From: Streptomyces yangpuensis
GTDB lineage: Bacteria; Actinomycetota; Actinomycetes; Streptomycetales; Streptomycetaceae
Reading direction: 5' to 3'
NCBI RefSeq assembly: GCF_001005295.1
Contig: NZ_LBMK01000004.1
Coordinates: 373,419-437,418 of the forward strand
DNA length: 64,000 bases
The position numbers were made by a program, and so were the translations under genes. Below, piece after piece: positions 32,860 through 42,441 of the stretch (position 1 is its first letter; each line of letters starts with the position of its first letter). Under the pieces are notes generated by a model. The model did no database searches, was not told the origin of the DNA, and was given only the letters and a program-made list of their open reading frames with translations.

Positions 32860-33608
32860 ATGGGTGCCGGCCACGCCCACAGGCTCTACCGCCCGGGCAC
32901 CTCGCCGGTCCACGCCCTCCCACCGCACTGCAAGCTCGCCGCGACCTTCGGCTTCGTCCTGGTCGTCGTGTCCACACCGCGGGAGGCGGTGTGGGCCTTC
33001 GGCCTGTACGCACTGCTCCTCGCCGCAGTCGCGGCCGTGGCCCGGATCCCGGCGGGCCTGGTGCTGCGCAGGCTGCTGATCGAGGTCCCGTTCGTCGCCT
33101 TCGCCGTACTCATGCCCTTCGTGGCCCAGGGCGAGCGCGTCGAGGTCCTCGGCATGTCGCTCAGCGTCTCCGGCCTCTGGGGCGCCTGGAACGTCCTCGC
33201 CAAGGGCACCCTCGGCGTGGCCGCGTCCGTCCTGCTCGCCGCGACGACCGAGCTGCGGGCCCTGCTGCTGGGGCTGCAGCGGCTCAGGCTGCCGCCCCTG
33301 CTCGTCCAGATCGCCTCCTTCATGATCCGCTACGGCGACGTGATCGGCGACGAGCTGCGCCGGATGTCCGTCGCCCGCCGCTCACGCGGCTTCGAGGCGA
33401 GCGGAATCCGGCACTGGGGCGTGCTGGCGAAAACGGCCGGCGCGCTGTTCATCCGCTCCTACGAACGCGGCGAGCGGGTCTACCTGGCGATGGTCAGCCG
33501 CGGCTACACCGGCTCCATGCCGGTCATCGACGAGGCCGTGGCCACCCGCGGCCAGTGGGCGTACGCGGCCGTGCTCCCGGTGACGGCCCTCGCCGTCTGT
33601 CTGATGGG

Positions 33609-33621
<13 letters not shown>
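32860..33621 (+). CDS. cbiQ: ECF transporter T-component
   Basis: The 253-residue transmembrane coupling protein. It shows HALPPHCKLAATFGF near the start, about five helices, and the two ARG-like coupling motifs in SVARRSRGF and AMVSRGYTG that contact the ATPase. It begins one base after the cbiM stop, and its 3' end overlaps the cbiO start. Confidence 0.93.
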
Positions 33622-34382
<761 letters not shown>

Positions 34383-34410
34383 GCACCTGTCCCCGTTTGT
34401 TGCACCGCAC

Positions 34411-35574
34411 GTGGACATCCAGGGTGTGGTGACGGCGGGCTTCGAGCCCGTCAGGGACGCGTTCGTACGCAACTTCGAGGTGCTCGGGGACCGGGGCGCG
34501 GCCGTCGCCGTCTACCGGGACGGCCGCAAGGTCGTCGACCTGTGGGGCGGCACGAAGGACGCCGATGGCGCCGCACCGTGGACCGAGGACACCGCACAGG
34601 TCGTCCGATCCGCCACCAAGGGCGTGGCCGCCGCCGTCCCGCTGCTCCTGCACCAGCGCGGTCTGCTCGACCTGGACGCGCCGGTCGGCGCGTACTGGCC
34701 GGAGTTCAAGGCGGGCGGCAAGGAGAAGATCCTCGTACGGGACCTGCTCGCGCACCGCGCGGGCATCCCGGCCCTGGACCGGGGACTGACTGCCGCCGAG
34801 GCAGCGGACGGGGTGTCCGGGCCCCGCGCGGTCGCCGCACAGCGCCCCTTCTGGGAGCCGGGGACCGGGCACGGCTACCACGCCCAGACCTACAGCTGGC
34901 TGCTGTCCGAGCTGGTGCTCCGGGTGACCGGACGCACGCTGGGCTGCGTCCTGGCGGAGGAGATCGCCGAGCCGCTCGGCGTGGACTTCTGGATCGGCCT
35001 GCCGGACGCCGAGGCCGAGGCCGGCCGGGTGGGCCGGGTGGCCCCGGTCGAGCCGCCGGAGAGCGCCGGGGTGCTGAGGACCAGGCCGCGCAGGAACGTT
35101 TCCGAGGCCTACGCCGACCCCGCCTCCCTGACCCGCCGCGCCTTCGCCGCCATCGACCCGCTGCCCGACGAGAACGCCCCCGCGTACCGGGCCGCCGAGC
35201 TCCCCGCCTCGAACGGCATCGGCACGGCCCGAGCCCTGGCCCGCTTCTACGCGGCCACGATCGGTGTGGTCGAGGACGGTGCGCGGATCTTCACCCCGGC
35301 CACCGCCGCGCTGGCCGCCCGGGAGCACTCCGCGGGCCCGGACCGGGTCCTGGTCGTCAACACCCGCTTCGGCGCCGGCTACATGCTGCACGGTCCGGCC
35401 TCGCCGCTGCTCTCGCCCGCCTCCTTCGGCCACCCCGGCCGCGGCGGCTCCCTGGCCTTCGCGGACCCGGAGGCCGGCATCGGCTTCGGCTACGTCACCA
35501 ACGCCCTGGCCAAGTCGGTCACCGCCGACCCCCGCGCCCAGGCCCTGGTGCGGGCCCTGAAGTCGGTCCTCTGA
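34411..35574 (+). CDS. Serine hydrolase of the beta-lactamase / EstB fold
   Basis: A 387-residue protein of the class C beta-lactamase-related family. The nucleophile motif SxxK is SATK near residue 66, the Tyr motif YHAQTYS near 152, and a C-terminal GHPGRGGS near 330 replaces the KTG triad. No signal peptide, so it is probably a cytosolic esterase or peptidase rather than a beta-lactamase. It follows cbiO by 28 bases but has no evident link to metal uptake. Confidence 0.88.
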   Translation: MDIQGVVTAGFEPVRDAFVRNFEVLGDRGAAVAVYRDGRKVVDLWGGTKDADGAAPWTEDTAQVVRSATKGVAAAVPLLLHQRGLLDLDAPVGAYWPEFKAGGKEKILVRDLLAHRAGIPALDRGLTAAEAADGVSGPRAVAAQRPFWEPGTGHGYHAQTYSWLLSELVLRVTGRTLGCVLAEEIAEPLGVDFWIGLPDAEAEAGRVGRVAPVEPPESAGVLRTRPRRNVSEAYADPASLTRRAFAAIDPLPDENAPAYRAAELPASNGIGTARALARFYAATIGVVEDGARIFTPATAALAAREHSAGPDRVLVVNTRFGAGYMLHGPASPLLSPASFGHPGRGGSLAFADPEAGIGFGYVTNALAKSVTADPRAQALVRALKSVL

Positions 35575-35692
35575 GGGCCGGGCCGACCGCCGCGGCGGCT
35601 CCGGCCGCTCCGGCTGCTCGCGTACGTCGGCCAGGGCGGTCCCGGCGGCCGTCGGCCGGGCGGGTCGGCTCGCGGGAGCGTGCGTGCGGGGG

Positions 35693-37327
35693 TCAGCCCG
35701 CGTTCAGCACCTCGGCGACGATCGGGCCGGCCGCTTCGCCGCCGTGGCCGCCGCCCTCGACCATCGCGGCCGCGGCGATGTCGCCGCTGAAGCCGGTGAA
35801 CCAGCTGTCCGGGCTGTCCGCGGCACCGCCGACCTCCGCCGAGCCGGTCTTGGCGCCCTTGTCCGAGCCGCGCACCGGGGCCATGGCCTCGCGTGCGGTG
35901 CCGTTGGTCGCCGTCAGCTTCATCATGGAGACGAGCTGCTGCTGCACGGCGGGCTTCATCCGGCGCTGGGCCGTGGCGATCGTCCGGCCGTCCAGCTCGG
36001 CCGAGACCAGCAGCGGCTGGCGGAACACGCCGGTCCGGGCGGTCGCGGTGATGGACGCGACGTTCAGCGGGTTCATGGTGATCTGACCCTGCCCGATGTA
36101 CGCGGCGGCCGCGGACGCGCCCGTCGCCGGCGGGACCTTGCCGTCGGTGGACCTGACGCCCGTCTTCCAGTCCAGGCCGATGCCGAAGACCTCCATGGCC
36201 TCCTCCGGCAGGGCGGAGTCGTCGTCGACCGGCTTGATCTGCTTGATGAAGGCGGTGTTGCAGGACTGGGCGAAGGAGGTGGAGAAGTTCGTGCCGGCCG
36301 GCAGGTCGAAGTTCTTCAGGTTGTGGAAGGCGCGGCCGCCCCAGGACACCTCCTTCGGGCACTCCGCCGGCTTGCCGGCCGCCACCAGGCCGCGGTCCAG
36401 CAGCATCGCGCCCGTCACGATCTTCATCGTGGAGCCGGGCGCCCGGTTGCCCTGCATGGCCGCGTTGAAGCCGTCCTTGCGGTGGTTCGCGACGGCCAGG
36501 ATGTGCCCGTTGCTCGGCTTGACGGCGACCACCGACGCCTCGGGGAACTTGACGACCGCCTGCTCGGCCGCCGCCTGCACCTTCGCGTCCAGGTAGGTCT
36601 TCAGGGTGTTCGGCTCGCCCTCGACGAGCGTCAGCAGGGTCCGCCTGGGCGCCTCCTTCACGGCCGGCTCGATCCACACCTCGGCGCCGGCCTTTCCGCC
36701 CGCCTTGCTGCCGTAGTTCTGGCGCAGCTCGTCGAGGATCTGCCGCAGCGAGGGGTACTTCTCCGCCGTCAGCTCCTCGCCGTTGCGGTCCACGGCCTTC
36801 ACCGGCGGGTTCGCGGGGGCGCCCGCGCGCAGCTTCTCGTCCTTCTGCAGCTGCGGGTGGATCACCGAGGGCTGCCAGTCGACGAGGGGCTTGCCGCTGG
36901 TCAGGCCGCGCACCACCGTGAGCTGGGAGTCGTAGACCAGGGGCTTGGTCGTGCCCTCGTAGGTGATCTCCGCCTCGACCTTGAAGGGAACGGTGGTGCC
37001 GTTCGCCTCGCCGGGGGTGATCACGGCCTTGGACACGTGCGCCCTGGTCCTGAACTCCCCGACCGCGGTCTGCGCGGCCGCGGCGTTGTTGGTCAGGTCG
37101 GCCGCCCCCCGCTCGTCCCCGGACGCCCAGGCCGCCAGGAACGCCTTGGCGGCCTGGGCCGCCTCCTTCTCGGAGACCGGCCCGCTGCCCTTGGCGGACT
37201 GGACGGAGGTGTCCGATTCCGATCCGTTGCCGCTGTCGCCGACCAGGGCGTACACCCCGTACCCGGTCCCGCCGACCATCGCCAGGAACACCCCGCCGAC
37301 GATGGCGCCCTTAGCTGCTCCGTTCAC
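35693..37327 (-). CDS. Penicillin-binding protein (transpeptidase with MecA_N-type domain)
   Basis: A 544-residue class B-like PBP. An N-terminal membrane anchor (GAIVGGVFLAMVGGTGYGVYA) is followed by an NTF2/MecA_N-like domain (about 45-150), a dimerisation region, and the transpeptidase with SxxK in APGSTMK near residue 310, SxN in SCN near 360 and KTG in AKTGSAEV near 485. It cross-links peptidoglycan outside the membrane. The GTG at 37327 follows GGGAGG by 7 bases; an in-frame start at 37369 lacks one. A 12-bp palindrome TGAACGCGTTCA (37357-37368) lies 30 bp upstream. Confidence 0.92.
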   Translation of the reverse strand: MNGAAKGAIVGGVFLAMVGGTGYGVYALVGDSGNGSESDTSVQSAKGSGPVSEKEAAQAAKAFLAAWASGDERGAADLTNNAAAAQTAVGEFRTRAHVSKAVITPGEANGTTVPFKVEAEITYEGTTKPLVYDSQLTVVRGLTSGKPLVDWQPSVIHPQLQKDEKLRAGAPANPPVKAVDRNGEELTAEKYPSLRQILDELRQNYGSKAGGKAGAEVWIEPAVKEAPRRTLLTLVEGEPNTLKTYLDAKVQAAAEQAVVKFPEASVVAVKPSNGHILAVANHRKDGFNAAMQGNRAPGSTMKIVTGAMLLDRGLVAAGKPAECPKEVSWGGRAFHNLKNFDLPAGTNFSTSFAQSCNTAFIKQIKPVDDDSALPEEAMEVFGIGLDWKTGVRSTDGKVPPATGASAAAAYIGQGQITMNPLNVASITATARTGVFRQPLLVSAELDGRTIATAQRRMKPAVQQQLVSMMKLTATNGTAREAMAPVRGSDKGAKTGSAEVGGAADSPDSWFTGFSGDIAAAAMVEGGGHGGEAAGPIVAEVLNAG

Positions 37328-37659
37328 TTTTCGTCCTCCCCCGCGACCCCGGCTCCTGAACGCGTTCAAGAGCCCTTGGCTTCGACCTTACTCTGCGGAG
37401 TCGACCGGTGTGCAGCGGTTACCGGACGAAAATCCGCAGGACCGCGCCCCGCTCCGGGGTCCTGATGCTGCAACGGTGTTCGTCGTGACGGTCGGGCAGT
37501 TTCGGGTGGGATGCCCCGCACGACGGTCAGGCAGGCGTGTCCGCCATCCTCCGGGTCAGCGCAACGGCGGACGAGCTGTTCGGCCGGGGCGAACGCGACG
37601 GGTTCAGGGGTCCGGTCACACGCGCGGTTGCTACGGGCAGGCCGGACATCGCCTCCCAT
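37328..37659. other. Gene-poor stretch upstream of the PBP gene
   Basis: 332 bp. Besides the palindrome TGAACGCGTTCA at 37357-37368, it holds a dyad around 37438-37465 (AGGACC...GGTCCT) that could be a weak terminator. No convincing gene was seen. Confidence 0.45.
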
Positions 37660-38030
37660 GTGAAGATCATTTTGCGGTCGTCGTGTTGAGGGGCTTCGCG
37701 GCCGGGGTGGGGTTCGGGGCGGCCACCTCGCTCATGAACGCACTTTCGTCGCCGTACGTGGCACTCGGAGTCCCCCTCGTGGGCACCGTCTGGGCCGGTG
37801 CCGCGAAGGTCCTCAGCCATCGCGTCGATGCCGACCGGGGCGACGGTGCGCGGAACGAAACGGAAGCCACCGTGGTCGCACAGCGGATCCGGCTGTCGCG
37901 ATCGCGACGCCGGACGGCGGCGGGCGACGCAGGACGACGGCGGGGGCCCCTCACGGTGGCCGCTGCCGCTGGTGCGGCGGCGCCTCCGCTCAGCCCTGCA
38001 GCTGCTCGGTCAGGCCCAGCTGGCTCATGA
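37660..38030 (+). pseudogene. Decayed small membrane-protein gene (probable)
   Basis: The frame from GTG 37683 encodes RGFAAGVGFGAATSLMNAL, SPYVALGVPLVGTVWAGAA and KVLS, which reads like a short two-helix membrane protein. After that it turns into Arg/Ala-rich, low-bias sequence and runs into the convergent SnoaL-like gene. A second frame from GTG 37660 (KIILRSS) stops after ten codons and would join the first with a one-base indel, as if the natural N-terminus were frameshifted. No Shine-Dalgarno is present. I read this as a remnant; a short functional product is possible. Confidence 0.35.
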
Positions 38031-38421
38031 TGGCGCCGGTGTCCATGTAGACGCGGCCTTCCTGGATCTTGCCGTCCTTGACCTCGTAGATGTCACACGC
38101 GTGGACCGTGACGCGACGCCCCGTGGCGGGCACGGTGCCCGCATGCAGGACCAGGTCCCCGGTCTGGGTCCCGCTGCCCGTGTACTCGACGACCACTCTG
38201 TCCCCCTGGGACGTGAGGTGGTCGAGGGTGAACGTGCCGTCGGGCACCGCCTCGAACATGGCCTTCGCGAGCTGGGCGAAGCCGTCCGGACCCTGCAGTT
38301 TCCTTCCGCTGCCCTCCTCGATGAGGGTGCAGTCCGGAGCGACGGATCCGGCGATGGAGTCGTAGTCACGGTCGTTCCATGCCTGGAAGAGATCGCGGAC
38401 GAAAGTCTCGTTGTCAGCCAT
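37990..38421 (-). CDS. SnoaL-like polyketide cyclase / NTF2-fold protein
   Basis: A 143-residue protein of the NTF2-like superfamily: ETFVRDLFQAWNDRDYDSI at the start, LQGPDGFAQLAKAMFEAVPD, RVVVEYTGSGTQTG and CDIYEVKDGKIQEGRVYMD at the end, the usual ester-cyclase pattern. Members act as cyclases, isomerases or non-enzymatic pockets; function here is unknown. ATG 38421 follows GGAGG. It is third in line after the dioxygenase and DHA2 exporter on the minus strand. Confidence 0.85.
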   Translation of the reverse strand: MADNETFVRDLFQAWNDRDYDSIAGSVAPDCTLIEEGSGRKLQGPDGFAQLAKAMFEAVPDGTFTLDHLTSQGDRVVVEYTGSGTQTGDLVLHAGTVPATGRRVTVHACDIYEVKDGKIQEGRVYMDTGAIMSQLGLTEQLQG

Positions 38422-38553
38422 GGGAACCTCCGCTCGGGAGCGTGCCTTCCCTTCCATGCTGGCCCTCCGCCTTCGGCCGTGCGACCCCGAACTTCTGCGC
38501 GCCGGTGTCTGCGGCCGGGCGTCCCCCCGGCGTCCCGGTGCTCCGGACGGCTT

Positions 38554-40086
38554 CTACGGTGTGGTCCGGGCCCGGCGCGGAATGATCAGGTAAGCCGCCC
38601 CGGCCAGGACGAGTGGCAGGAGGCTCACGATCAGCATGGTGAGCCTCAGGCCGTTGGTGAAGTCCAGGTCGAGGGCCAGTCCGGACTGCCTGAGCAGGTT
38701 GGGGTCGTAGCCGGCGGAGCCGGGACTGCGCGCCATCGCGCTTCGTGTCGCGTCCACGGCCTGCTCGGCCTCGGTCGCCGACAGCCCACGCTCGGCGGCA
38801 TCGTTGAGCCACTGCTGCTGGAAGAAGAGGTTGAAAAGCAGGAGGAAGACGGCGGGGCCGAGCGCGTAGCCGCTCATTCCGAACGCCGGCTGGACGGAGG
38901 CCGTGGCGCCGGACCTACCGGGCGGGGCGTGGGAGAGGATGGTCTCGGCCACCGCGGCGGAAGTCACCAGCGATCCGAGGTTGGTGAGCCAGGTGGCCAG
39001 TACGAGGATCCACAGTGGCATCGTGGGCGCGGCCGTGGCTGCCAGCAGCAGCCCGCCCGCGACCAGCGCCAGCAGGCCGGTGATGAGGACGGGCTTGGGA
39101 CTGTACTTCCCGATCAGGCGGCCGGCGAGGATGACGGCGCCCGCGATCGCCAGTGTGCCGGGCAGATACAGCAGGCCGATCGTGCTCTGGGGCAGCGCCA
39201 TGACCACACTGCCGAACTGCCCGAGGGCGAAACTGAACCCCGCGATGACGAAGTTCAGCGTCAGGCTGGCCAGCGCAGCCACCGTGAACGGGCCGCTGCG
39301 GAAGAGCGACAGTTCCAGGACCGGTTCCGGTGTCCGGCGCTCATGGAGCACGAACAGCACTCCGGCGACGGCACTGACCGCCAGCGGCAGCCATGCCTGG
39401 ACCTGGGAGATCCCGTTCTGCGCCTCGGCGATGCCGTGCACGAGCATCAGCAGGGTGAGGCCCACCAGGCTGACGCCGATCTTGTCGACCCGGGAGCGCT
39501 CCTGGACGGGGGGCTCGGTGACGAACCGGGCGGTCAGCCCGAGCGCGATCAGCGAGAGCAGCGGAGCGAGCAGGAACAGCCACCGCCAGCCGATGGCGTC
39601 CACCACCCAGCCCCCGGCCGCGGGGGTCACCCCGCACAGCACCATCTCGATGGCCATGAAGATGCCGATGGCCGCCGGCCGCCTCTCCGCCGGTACCGAC
39701 ACTTTGAGCAGGGCCATCGACACACCCAGAACCGCGGCCAGTGCCAGGCCGTCCAGGAGGCGCATCACCAGCAGGAACACATAGCCGGGGGAGAGCGCTG
39801 ACAGCAGATTGACGACGATGTCGCTGACCAGCCCGAGCATCAGCATCTTCCTGAGCCCGATGGCGTCCCCGAGACTGCCCACGGCGAGTACGGCGGCGGC
39901 CATGACCAGCGTGGCCGCGCCGCCCAGGAGTCCGACGACGTCGGGCGGCACCTGGAGCGCCCGGCTGATCTGCGGCATGTTCAGGCTGAGGACCAGCGGG
40001 TCCACGGCCGGGATCGTGAAGGCCAGGGCGAGTCCCGAGATGATCGGGAGCATCGCGATGGTGGAACGCGGGTTCGCAGTCGCCAC
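38554..40086 (-). CDS. MFS exporter of the DHA2 (14-segment) type
   Basis: A 510-residue proton-driven exporter with about 14 hydrophobic segments. Motif A variant GSLGDAIGLRKMLMLG lies in loop 2-3, motif C-like GVTPAAGGWVVDAIGWRWLF near residue 150, and a second-half loop GRLIGKYSPKPVL. GTG 40086 follows GGGAGG by 7 bases. Homologues pump drugs, dyes or amino-acid-like metabolites. It lies 238 bp downstream of the 2OG dioxygenase, whose product it might export. Confidence 0.9.
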   Translation of the reverse strand: MATANPRSTIAMLPIISGLALAFTIPAVDPLVLSLNMPQISRALQVPPDVVGLLGGAATLVMAAAVLAVGSLGDAIGLRKMLMLGLVSDIVVNLLSALSPGYVFLLVMRLLDGLALAAVLGVSMALLKVSVPAERRPAAIGIFMAIEMVLCGVTPAAGGWVVDAIGWRWLFLLAPLLSLIALGLTARFVTEPPVQERSRVDKIGVSLVGLTLLMLVHGIAEAQNGISQVQAWLPLAVSAVAGVLFVLHERRTPEPVLELSLFRSGPFTVAALASLTLNFVIAGFSFALGQFGSVVMALPQSTIGLLYLPGTLAIAGAVILAGRLIGKYSPKPVLITGLLALVAGGLLLAATAAPTMPLWILVLATWLTNLGSLVTSAAVAETILSHAPPGRSGATASVQPAFGMSGYALGPAVFLLLFNLFFQQQWLNDAAERGLSATEAEQAVDATRSAMARSPGSAGYDPNLLRQSGLALDLDFTNGLRLTMLIVSLLPLVLAGAAYLIIPRRARTTP

Positions 40087-40324
40087 AGCAATGCCTCCCG
40101 TATGCCGGCAAGTGCCGCCGCTCGATGGCCGACCGTAACCCGGCCATCGCTTCCGTCCCTCTGCCTCCCCCGCCGACGCACGCGGCTCGACACCTGTTCG
40201 GACCACTCGGATCCCCGGGACCGACCGGACCGGCGGCGCGCGGATGTCGAGCTCGGCTGACGCCGGCGGCGACGGGCTTCGCACGAGGGCCCACGCGGAC
40301 GTCTCCACCGCGCGGACGGGCCGG

Positions 40325-41080
40325 TCAGCCGGGGATGAGGGTCGTCACCAGGACGTCGCGGTGTGCCGGGTGCGCGGCATCGACCGGCCGGATGGGCGAC
40401 ACATCGTGCAGGGTGCCGCCGTCGTCGGAGACCAGCAGGCTCGCCGGTTCGCGCAGCGTGACCGACAGGATCTCGCCGCCCTCGGGCGTGTAGACGGTGC
40501 TTTCGCCCCCGGTGGCGTTGTCACGACCGATGAACAGCGAGGACACCAGGCTGACGCCGTCCCGGTGCCTGCCCTCCGGTGACGGCTCCCCTCCCCCCTC
40601 CGCCGTGGCGATCACCCGGAAGGGATGCACCTTGACGCTCCACCACTCGGCGACGTCCAGTACGCCCGCCACCCGGCCCAGCAGGCCGATGACCCGGCGC
40701 AGCACCGGATCGGCCACGAAGTCGTCGGTGAGTGGATCGAAATGGCGGTCCACCGACTCGTAGAGCGGATTGGTGTTGCCCGGCTGGACGAACTCGGTGT
40801 GGGGCAGCAGCCGCAGCTCCCCGGTCACGGGCGAGAGCGAGAAGTGCCCGTAGCGCCGGAGCCTGTGGGTGCCGCGCCGGGCCGCGTACGCGTCCACCGT
40901 CAGATCCTGCCAGTGGGCCGCGAAATGTGCCCAGGACGATGCGTCCGCACCCAGGCAGGCCAGCACGTCGGCCGGAGGCATGAGGTACGCACCGGTACCG
41001 GTCAGTGCGGCGCGGGCCGCCTCCTCCGCAGCGACGGCCTTCTCGTCCGCCGGACGGAGGAATCCGGGGTCGGTGTTCAC
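40325..41080 (-). CDS. 2OG-Fe(II) dioxygenase, free L-amino-acid hydroxylase family
   Basis: A 251-residue oxygenase of the PF10014 (2OG-Fe_Oxy_2, BsmA/IDO) family. Iron ligands are His172 and Asp174 (GRHRDGVSLV) and His225 (GTLHDVSPI), and Arg241 in HRDVLVTTL would bind 2-oxoglutarate. TEFVQPGNTNPLYE forms the substrate side. The Bacillus relative hydroxylates isoleucine to 4-hydroxyisoleucine; other members use Leu, Met or Thr. The substrate here is not known. ATG 41080; a 238-bp gap separates it from the downstream exporter. Confidence 0.88.
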   Translation of the reverse strand: MNTDPGFLRPADEKAVAAEEAARAALTGTGAYLMPPADVLACLGADASSWAHFAAHWQDLTVDAYAARRGTHRLRRYGHFSLSPVTGELRLLPHTEFVQPGNTNPLYESVDRHFDPLTDDFVADPVLRRVIGLLGRVAGVLDVAEWWSVKVHPFRVIATAEGGGEPSPEGRHRDGVSLVSSLFIGRDNATGGESTVYTPEGGEILSVTLREPASLLVSDDGGTLHDVSPIRPVDAAHPAHRDVLVTTLIPG

Positions 41081-41301
41081 GGTCTGCCACCGCCCTTTCT
41101 CTGGTGAGGCGGGATGCGGGGTTCAGGACATCATCGGTCGGGCCCGCACCCCGCGCACCTCCGCACGGCAGGCGGTGCGGACGGCACGCTCGGAGGCGGG
41201 CCCGGGCTGGTGGCTGCGGGCGGGAGGACCTGCGGCGGTCACCGACGGTTCGTACTCGCGACCGTCACGACCCAACACTGTTGCAGTACTAAGGTGCGCC
41301 C

Positions 41302-41844
41302 GTGGAGCTCACCTACCGGCGGTTCGACCCCTCGGAGGCCGACGCCCTGGTCGCCTTCCTCACAGCGGACACCTGGCCGTTCCACGGCGCGGCCGTGGTC
41401 GACGCCGCACAGGCCCGGCGCTGGGTGGCGGACGGCCGCTTCGACGGCGACGACACCAGGACGTTCTGGATCACCCACGGCGGCGACGCCCTCGGGCTCA
41501 TCCGCCTCATGGACCTCGGCGACGGCACGCCCGTCTTCGACCTGCGCCTTCGCACCCGCTACCGGGGCCGCGGCATCGGCGGCCACGCCCTGGCCTGGCT
41601 GACGGCGTACCTGTTCGCCGAGTTCCCGGGGATCCGGCGCATCGAGGGCACCACGCGCCGGGACAACACGGCGATGCGCCGCACCTTCCGGCGGTGCGGC
41701 TACGTCAAGGAGGCCCACCACCGGGACGGATGGCCCGCCGCCGACGGCGGCGCCGTCCATGACGCCGTCGGCTACGCGATCCTGCGACGGGACTGGCTCA
41801 CCGGCACGACCACGCCCCCTGCCTGGGACGACGAGCCCGCCTGA
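41302..41844 (+). CDS. GNAT family N-acetyltransferase
   Basis: A 180-residue RimJ/RimL-like GNAT: LTYRRFDPSEADALVAFL at the start, FDLRLRTRYRGRGIGGHALA (CoA loop, about residues 80-100), then RIEGTTRRDNTAMRRTFRRC and a C-terminal VGYAILRRDW strand. Substrate unknown. GTG 41302. Divergent from the dioxygenase gene across 221 bp. An intergenic stretch of about 180 bp without features follows. Confidence 0.87.
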   Translation: MELTYRRFDPSEADALVAFLTADTWPFHGAAVVDAAQARRWVADGRFDGDDTRTFWITHGGDALGLIRLMDLGDGTPVFDLRLRTRYRGRGIGGHALAWLTAYLFAEFPGIRRIEGTTRRDNTAMRRTFRRCGYVKEAHHRDGWPAADGGAVHDAVGYAILRRDWLTGTTTPPAWDDEPA

Positions 41845-42023
41845 GCGGCCCGGGCGGCCGACGTGCAGCCGCCGGGGCCGTGTTCTAGCGTCGGAAGGGC
41901 GAGGGCGACCGATGCGTCGAGCCGGTCGCCCGCCCCGGAGTCCCCGCTCCGCGCCGCCGCCCCCGCCCGTGGTCCGGCGCATCCGCGGATCGCGTGACCG
42001 ACCGAGAGAGCAGGTGCATCCGC

Positions 42024-42287
42024 ATGCGTCCGTCGGCTCGTATCCCCAGCATCCTCGCAGGCCTGGCCCTCGCCGCCGGCGGCGCCGTCGTCGCCGCCCC
42101 GTCCGCCCAGGCGGACGCGAAGGCCTGCGAGCAGTACGTCGCCCAGCACGCCCCGAAGGCCACGGACGGCGCCGCGGAGGCGTGCTACGAGGGCCAGATC
42201 GGCAACCAGACCAGCTGCGTCTCCAGCCTCGTCGCGGTCGGCGCGAGCAAGGACGCGGCGAACTCGGCCTGCGAAGCCTCCCGCTGA
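42024..42287 (+). CDS. Small secreted four-cysteine protein
   Basis: An 87-residue exported protein. The signal peptide (RPSARIPSILAGLALAAGG, cleavage near PSAQA-DA at residue 30) leaves a 57-residue mature domain with four Cys at regular places (KACEQY, EACYEG, TSCVSS, SACEAS), likely two disulfides. Such small secreted proteins are common and mostly uncharacterised in Streptomyces. ATG 42024 has AGGTG upstream; an earlier in-frame start at 41994 would spoil the signal. Confidence 0.8.
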   Translation: MRPSARIPSILAGLALAAGGAVVAAPSAQADAKACEQYVAQHAPKATDGAAEACYEGQIGNQTSCVSSLVAVGASKDAANSACEASR

Positions 42288-42398
42288 CCCCGCACCCGGA
42301 ACGCACCAGGGCCCCGGCACCACCCTCCGGCGCCGGGGCCGTCTGTGGGCCGTCGAGGGGTGGCCCAGGACGGCCGGCGACCACCAGCAGCAACCACG

Positions 42399-42430
42399 AC
42401 GGGCCCGGCACCATCCGGTGCCGGGCCCGT
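42399..42430. terminator. Terminator between secreted protein and pmt genes
   Basis: Perfect 14-bp arms (42399-42412 and 42417-42430) with a 4-base loop between convergent genes. A second, weaker GC dyad lies near 42310-42340. Confidence 0.8.
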
Positions 42431-42441
42431 CGTCTGCGCTG

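Noticed and set aside
34411..35574. Beta-lactamase resistance gene
   Set aside because: The SxxK is present, but there is no signal peptide and the KTG triad is replaced; an esterase-like role is more likely.
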